This document shows, piece by piece, positions 60,889 to 64,000 of a DNA stretch of 64,000 nucleotides. The translations under genes and the position numbers were made by a program. Location of the stretch: assembly GCA_038147195.1 (NCBI GenBank), contig JAYQTB010000004.1, positions 1,240,001 to 1,304,000 on the forward strand, read 5' to 3'. Numbering within the stretch: position 1 is the stretch's first letter; each line of letters starts with the position of its first letter. The notes beneath the pieces are model-generated. The model was not told the DNA's origin, did not search any database, and worked only from the letters and a program-made list of their open reading frames with translations. This DNA comes from Eutrophocola salsuginis (GTDB taxonomy: Bacteria > Pseudomonadota > Gammaproteobacteria > Pseudomonadales > Pseudohongiellaceae).

Positions 60889-62946
60889 GTGAGCAACCGC
60901 AAGATTCTCGTCACCAACGCCCTGCCGTTCGCCAATGGCCCAATTCATCTGGGTCATTTACTGGGCTATGTCCAGGCCGACATCTGGGTACGTTTCCAGC
61001 GAATGCTGGGCAACGACGTTGCCTACGTCTGCGCGGATGACACCCACGGCACCGCCATCATGCTAAATGCCGAGAAACGCGGTATTACGGCTGAAGAACT
61101 CATAGCCGGCGTCAACAAGGAACACCAGCGCGACTTCGCCGGCTTCCATGTCAATTTCGATATCTACTACACCACGCATTCGCCGGAAAACCGGGAACTG
61201 GCCAACCTCATCTACGGCCGCCTGAAGGCCGCTGACAGGATCGCCAGTCGCGAGATCACCCAGCTCTACGATCCGGAAAAGGAAATGTTCCTGGCCGACC
61301 GCTTCATCAAGGGTGAATGTCCAAAGTGTGGCGCGGCAGACCAGTACGGCGACAACTGCGAAGTGTGCTCATCCACGTATAATGCGCTCGACCTGAGAAA
61401 TCCCTACTCCGCTATCTCCGGCGCCACCCCCGTAAAGAAAGCCAGCACACACCTCTTTTTCCGGCTGCCAGAGTTCACTGAAATGCTCAAAGAGTGGACG
61501 CGCTGCGGCGTCCTCGTGCCGCAGGTCGCCAACAAGCTGGCGGAATGGCTCGACGCCGGGCTGCAGGAATGGGACATCAGCCGCGATGAACCCTACTTCG
61601 GCTTCGAAATTCCCAACGAACCAGGCAAGTTCTTCTACGTTTGGCTTGATGCACCAATAGGCTACATGGCCAGCTTCAAAAAGTTATGCGACAGCCGCGA
61701 TGATCTCGATTTCGATAATTACTGGCTGGAAGGTACAGGCACCGAGCTGTATCACTTCATCGGCAAGGACATCATCAACTTCCACGCCCTCTTCTGGCCG
61801 TCCATGCTGGAGACCGCCGGCTACAAGAAACCCGACCTGATCAGCGTCAACGGCTTCCTTACGGTGAATGGCCAAAAGATGTCCAAGTCCCGCGGCACCT
61901 TCATCATGGCAGACACGTATTTGAAACATCTCAACCCGGAGTACCTGCGTTATTACTTCGCGGCCAAGCTCGGCAGCACGCCAGAGGATCTCGACCTCAA
62001 CCTGGATGATTTCGCGCAGCGCGTGAATGCAGATGTGGTCGGCAAGGTAGTCAACCTGGCCAGCCGAAGCGCCGGGTTCATCAACAAAAATTTCGACAGT
62101 GACCTGGGTAGTACGCTGGAAGTGCCGGAATTACTCAAGGAATTCGCCACAGCTGGAGACGAGATCGCCGGCTTATACGAAAACCGGGAATTCGCCAAGG
62201 CCGTGCGCCTCATCATGACCATGGCTGACAAGGCCAATCAGTACATCGCAGAAAAGCAGCCGTGGGTCCTAGCCAGATCGAACCCGCAGGACCCTGCCGT
62301 GCAGGCCATCTGTGCAACAGGCATCAACCTGTTCCGCATATTGATTGTTTACCTGAAACCGATCTTGCCGGAGATCGCCGTCAACGTGGAAAGCTTCCTC
62401 AACGTGGCGCCGCTCACATGGCAGGATTCACAAACGCTGCTAACCAACCACACAATTGGCAAATTCCAGCCGCTGATGACACGTGTCGAGGCCGACAAGG
62501 TCGAGCAGATGGTGGAAGCCAGCAAGGAAAGTTTTATGACTGAAAAACCAGATTTCCCTGAGGCTAAGCCTGCCGATACACCGCTTGGCTGTGACCCGGT
62601 GAGCCCAGAAATCGAATTCCCTGATTTCGCCAAGGTGGACCTGCGCATCGTTAAAATAGTCAATGCCGAGCACGTGGAAGGCGCCGACAAATTACTCAAA
62701 CTCACACTCAGCCTGGGCCGGGGTGAGGATGGTAATGAAGTATTACGTACCGTGTTCTCCGGCATCAAGGCCGCCTACGCCCCGGAAAAACTGCTTGGTC
62801 AGTACACGGTGATGGTGGCCAACCTGAAACCGCGCCAGATGAAATTCGGCTTGTCCGAAGGCATGATCCTGGCCACTGGCGAAGGCGACAAGGTGTATCT
62901 GCTGGAACCCCACGCAGGTGCCCAGCCCGGCACGCGCGTTACCTGA
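60889..62946 (+). CDS. metG: Methionyl-tRNA synthetase
   Basis: This 685-residue protein starts at GTG. The class I signature is HLGH (residues 20-23) and KMSKSRG; a zinc knuckle CPKCGAADQYGDNCEVC lies in the connective domain. The C-terminal EMAP-like tRNA-binding domain is present (FAKVDLRIVKIVNAEHVEGADKLLKLTL ... SEGMILAT), as in full-length gammaproteobacterial MetG. It charges tRNA-Met. Confidence 0.96.
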   Translation: MSNRKILVTNALPFANGPIHLGHLLGYVQADIWVRFQRMLGNDVAYVCADDTHGTAIMLNAEKRGITAEELIAGVNKEHQRDFAGFHVNFDIYYTTHSPENRELANLIYGRLKAADRIASREITQLYDPEKEMFLADRFIKGECPKCGAADQYGDNCEVCSSTYNALDLRNPYSAISGATPVKKASTHLFFRLPEFTEMLKEWTRCGVLVPQVANKLAEWLDAGLQEWDISRDEPYFGFEIPNEPGKFFYVWLDAPIGYMASFKKLCDSRDDLDFDNYWLEGTGTELYHFIGKDIINFHALFWPSMLETAGYKKPDLISVNGFLTVNGQKMSKSRGTFIMADTYLKHLNPEYLRYYFAAKLGSTPEDLDLNLDDFAQRVNADVVGKVVNLASRSAGFINKNFDSDLGSTLEVPELLKEFATAGDEIAGLYENREFAKAVRLIMTMADKANQYIAEKQPWVLARSNPQDPAVQAICATGINLFRILIVYLKPILPEIAVNVESFLNVAPLTWQDSQTLLTNHTIGKFQPLMTRVEADKVEQMVEASKESFMTEKPDFPEAKPADTPLGCDPVSPEIEFPDFAKVDLRIVKIVNAEHVEGADKLLKLTLSLGRGEDGNEVLRTVFSGIKAAYAPEKLLGQYTVMVANLKPRQMKFGLSEGMILATGEGDKVYLLEPHAGAQPGTRVT

Positions 62947-62957
62947 TTGCGCTAACG

Positions 62958-63713
62958 CTAAAAACTAGCCACAGGCAGTATCAGCGGCCTGAACTCTCCC
63001 ATCGGCATACCCATTCTAGGTTTCAGCGCGTAGGGCTGGCCTGATTTATCATTCACGGCCACTGAAAGGCGGAAGGTGCCGGGTGCATCCAGCAGCCAGA
63101 ATTGCCAGTGTGCGGGGTTGTCCTCGATGGCGCCGGAAAAATCGACGGTTATTTCCTGCTCACCAAAAGAAAAACTGAAATCGCGCAAAGGTGTCGTCAG
63201 GCCCGTGCCACAGGCTTTCAGGTAGGCTTCCTTCAACGTCCAAAGGTCGTAAAAGCGCTGGCTCCATGCTTCTGCAGGCAAACGGTACAACGCACTGTTT
63301 TCCTCATCGGAAAAATACCGGCTGGCCAGCTTCGGGATGCCTGCCTGCCGGTTGAGGTATTCCACGTCGATGCCCACCGGTGCCTGCGTCGTCACCGCCA
63401 AGGCGATAAGGCCGTTAGTGTGGGTGAGGTTGAATTGCAGTCCGATGTCGGAAACCAGCTCCGGTCTGCCATGCTTGCTGTGGCGGAATTCGACGGCGGC
63501 AGGTTCCATACCGAGGTAGTGGCCCAGCACGCAGCGGACGAGCGCCCGGGAAACCAGGAACTGATGACGATGACGTGAAAAGACGAAGCGCTGGTGACGC
63601 CCGGTTTCCTCGAGATTGAGTAGTTGCCGATATGCGTCCAGCAGGTCGGGATCTGCAACTTCCCTGTCATCTACAAGCCAGATGTCGATATCGATTTGTG
63701 CAGGTCCTAGCAT
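62958..63713 (-). CDS. 4'-phosphopantetheinyl transferase of the Sfp type
   Basis: This 251-residue protein has the two Sfp motifs: VGIDVEYLN (magnesium and CoA site) and FYDLWTLKEAYLKACGTGL (catalytic Glu and Lys). It activates acyl or peptidyl carrier proteins. No polyketide or nonribosomal peptide genes are seen in the window. It converges with metG, 11 bases between the two stop codons. Confidence 0.9.
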   Translation of the reverse strand: MLGPAQIDIDIWLVDDREVADPDLLDAYRQLLNLEETGRHQRFVFSRHRHQFLVSRALVRCVLGHYLGMEPAAVEFRHSKHGRPELVSDIGLQFNLTHTNGLIALAVTTQAPVGIDVEYLNRQAGIPKLASRYFSDEENSALYRLPAEAWSQRFYDLWTLKEAYLKACGTGLTTPLRDFSFSFGEQEITVDFSGAIEDNPAHWQFWLLDAPGTFRLSVAVNDKSGQPYALKPRMGMPMGEFRPLILPVASF

Positions 63714-63780
63714 GGCGGGAGTCTCGCATTATTGGCATAATTCCGCTACTCAAACTCAGACCTCATATCAGGGTAATACC

Positions 63781-64000
63781 ATGCGAATTCTCCACACCAT
63801 GATCCGTGTCACCGATCTGAACAAGTCCATCGATTTCTATACCAATGTCTTCGGCATGAGCCTTCTGCGCAAAAAGGATTTTCCCGATGGCAAGTTCACC
63901 CTGGCCTTTGTCGGCTATGGCAGCGAGGAGGACAACGCAGTAATCGAACTTACCCACAACTGGGAAACCGACAAGTATGACATGGGTAACGCCTTTGGCC
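63781..64000 (+). CDS. gloA: Lactoylglutathione lyase (glyoxalase I), 3' end cut by window
   Basis: The 73 visible residues match GloA: MRILHTMIRVTDLNKSIDFY, with metal ligands H5 and E56 (AVIELTHNW). The last two ligands lie outside the window. It turns the hemithioacetal of methylglyoxal and glutathione into lactoylglutathione. Start by ATG at 63781. Confidence 0.93.
   Translation, partial: MRILHTMIRVTDLNKSIDFYTNVFGMSLLRKKDFPDGKFTLAFVGYGSEEDNAVIELTHNWETDKYDMGNAFG

Noticed and set aside
1..64000. Mobile elements, CRISPR array, tRNA or rRNA genes
   Set aside because: No transposase frame, regular repeat array, tRNA cloverleaf or rRNA segment was seen in any intergenic region.

Overview
The window looks like a chromosomal stretch of an uncultivated, aerobic, probably marine gammaproteobacterium. 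The grounds are a gammaproteobacterial housekeeping block (folD, fhs, metG, a DUF3301 protein, a MacAB-type exporter), one very large TonB-dependent receptor, and many Sec- or Tat-exported oxidative enzymes. This placement is inference; there is no rRNA and no tRNA gene was recognised. No insertion sequence, prophage or CRISPR array was seen. Both window edges cut genes (the one at base 1 and gloA at the right end).

Layout. 0-10.5 kb: a YVTN propeller protein, a GNAT acetyltransferase, a Tat-exported sugar isomerase-like protein and a nucleoside-type MFS permease, then a four-gene minus-strand operon (cytochrome c lipoprotein, PQQ-type dehydrogenase, Gfo/Idh oxidoreductase, sugar isomerase). 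10.7-16.8 kb: an exported arylmalonate-decarboxylase-like protein, a DUF6152 gene pair, and the lower protocatechuate/gallate pathway genes galD/ligU, ligK/galC and ligC plus an aldo-keto reductase. 18.3-23.5 kb: minus-strand block A (DUF8021, Tat-exported carotenoid/lignostilbene-type oxygenase, MgtC, tannase/feruloyl esterase, DUF3237). 23.7-26.6 kb: a CE1-type esterase, a decayed adenylate cyclase, and ligA-ligB (protocatechuate 4,5-dioxygenase). 26.7-32.4 kb: minus-strand block B (4-cresol-dehydrogenase-type flavoprotein, cytochrome c, unknown, DUF3237, DUF8021, DUF6152 fusion, small secreted protein). 32.4-46.5 kb: glucokinase, sulfotransferase, hydrolase/DUF3500/TPR genes, pobA, the TonB receptor with a TetR regulator, a double glycosyltransferase and a DUF3301 protein. 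46.5-64 kb: MacA-MacB-outer membrane factor, folD-trpD, DsbD, an unusual haem protein, fhs, an HTH-methyltransferase fusion, metG, a phosphopantetheinyl transferase and gloA.

How the genes may work together. Exported esterases could free phenolic acids. The exported carotenoid-oxygenase-type enzyme and the 4-cresol-type flavocytochrome could oxidise stilbenes or 4-alkylphenols outside the cytoplasm. PobA would turn 4-hydroxybenzoate into protocatechuate, LigAB would open the ring by 4,5-cleavage, LigC would oxidise the semialdehyde, and GalD/LigU and LigK would finish to pyruvate and oxaloacetate. The pyrone hydrolase (LigI) and the hydratase (LigJ) were not found here. The most novel-looking element is the pair of multi-gene blocks A and B, which share DUF3237 and DUF8021 genes alongside different exported aromatic- or isoprenoid-type oxygenation enzymes. 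Small relics of a LysR regulator and an adenylate cyclase show gene decay between the clusters.
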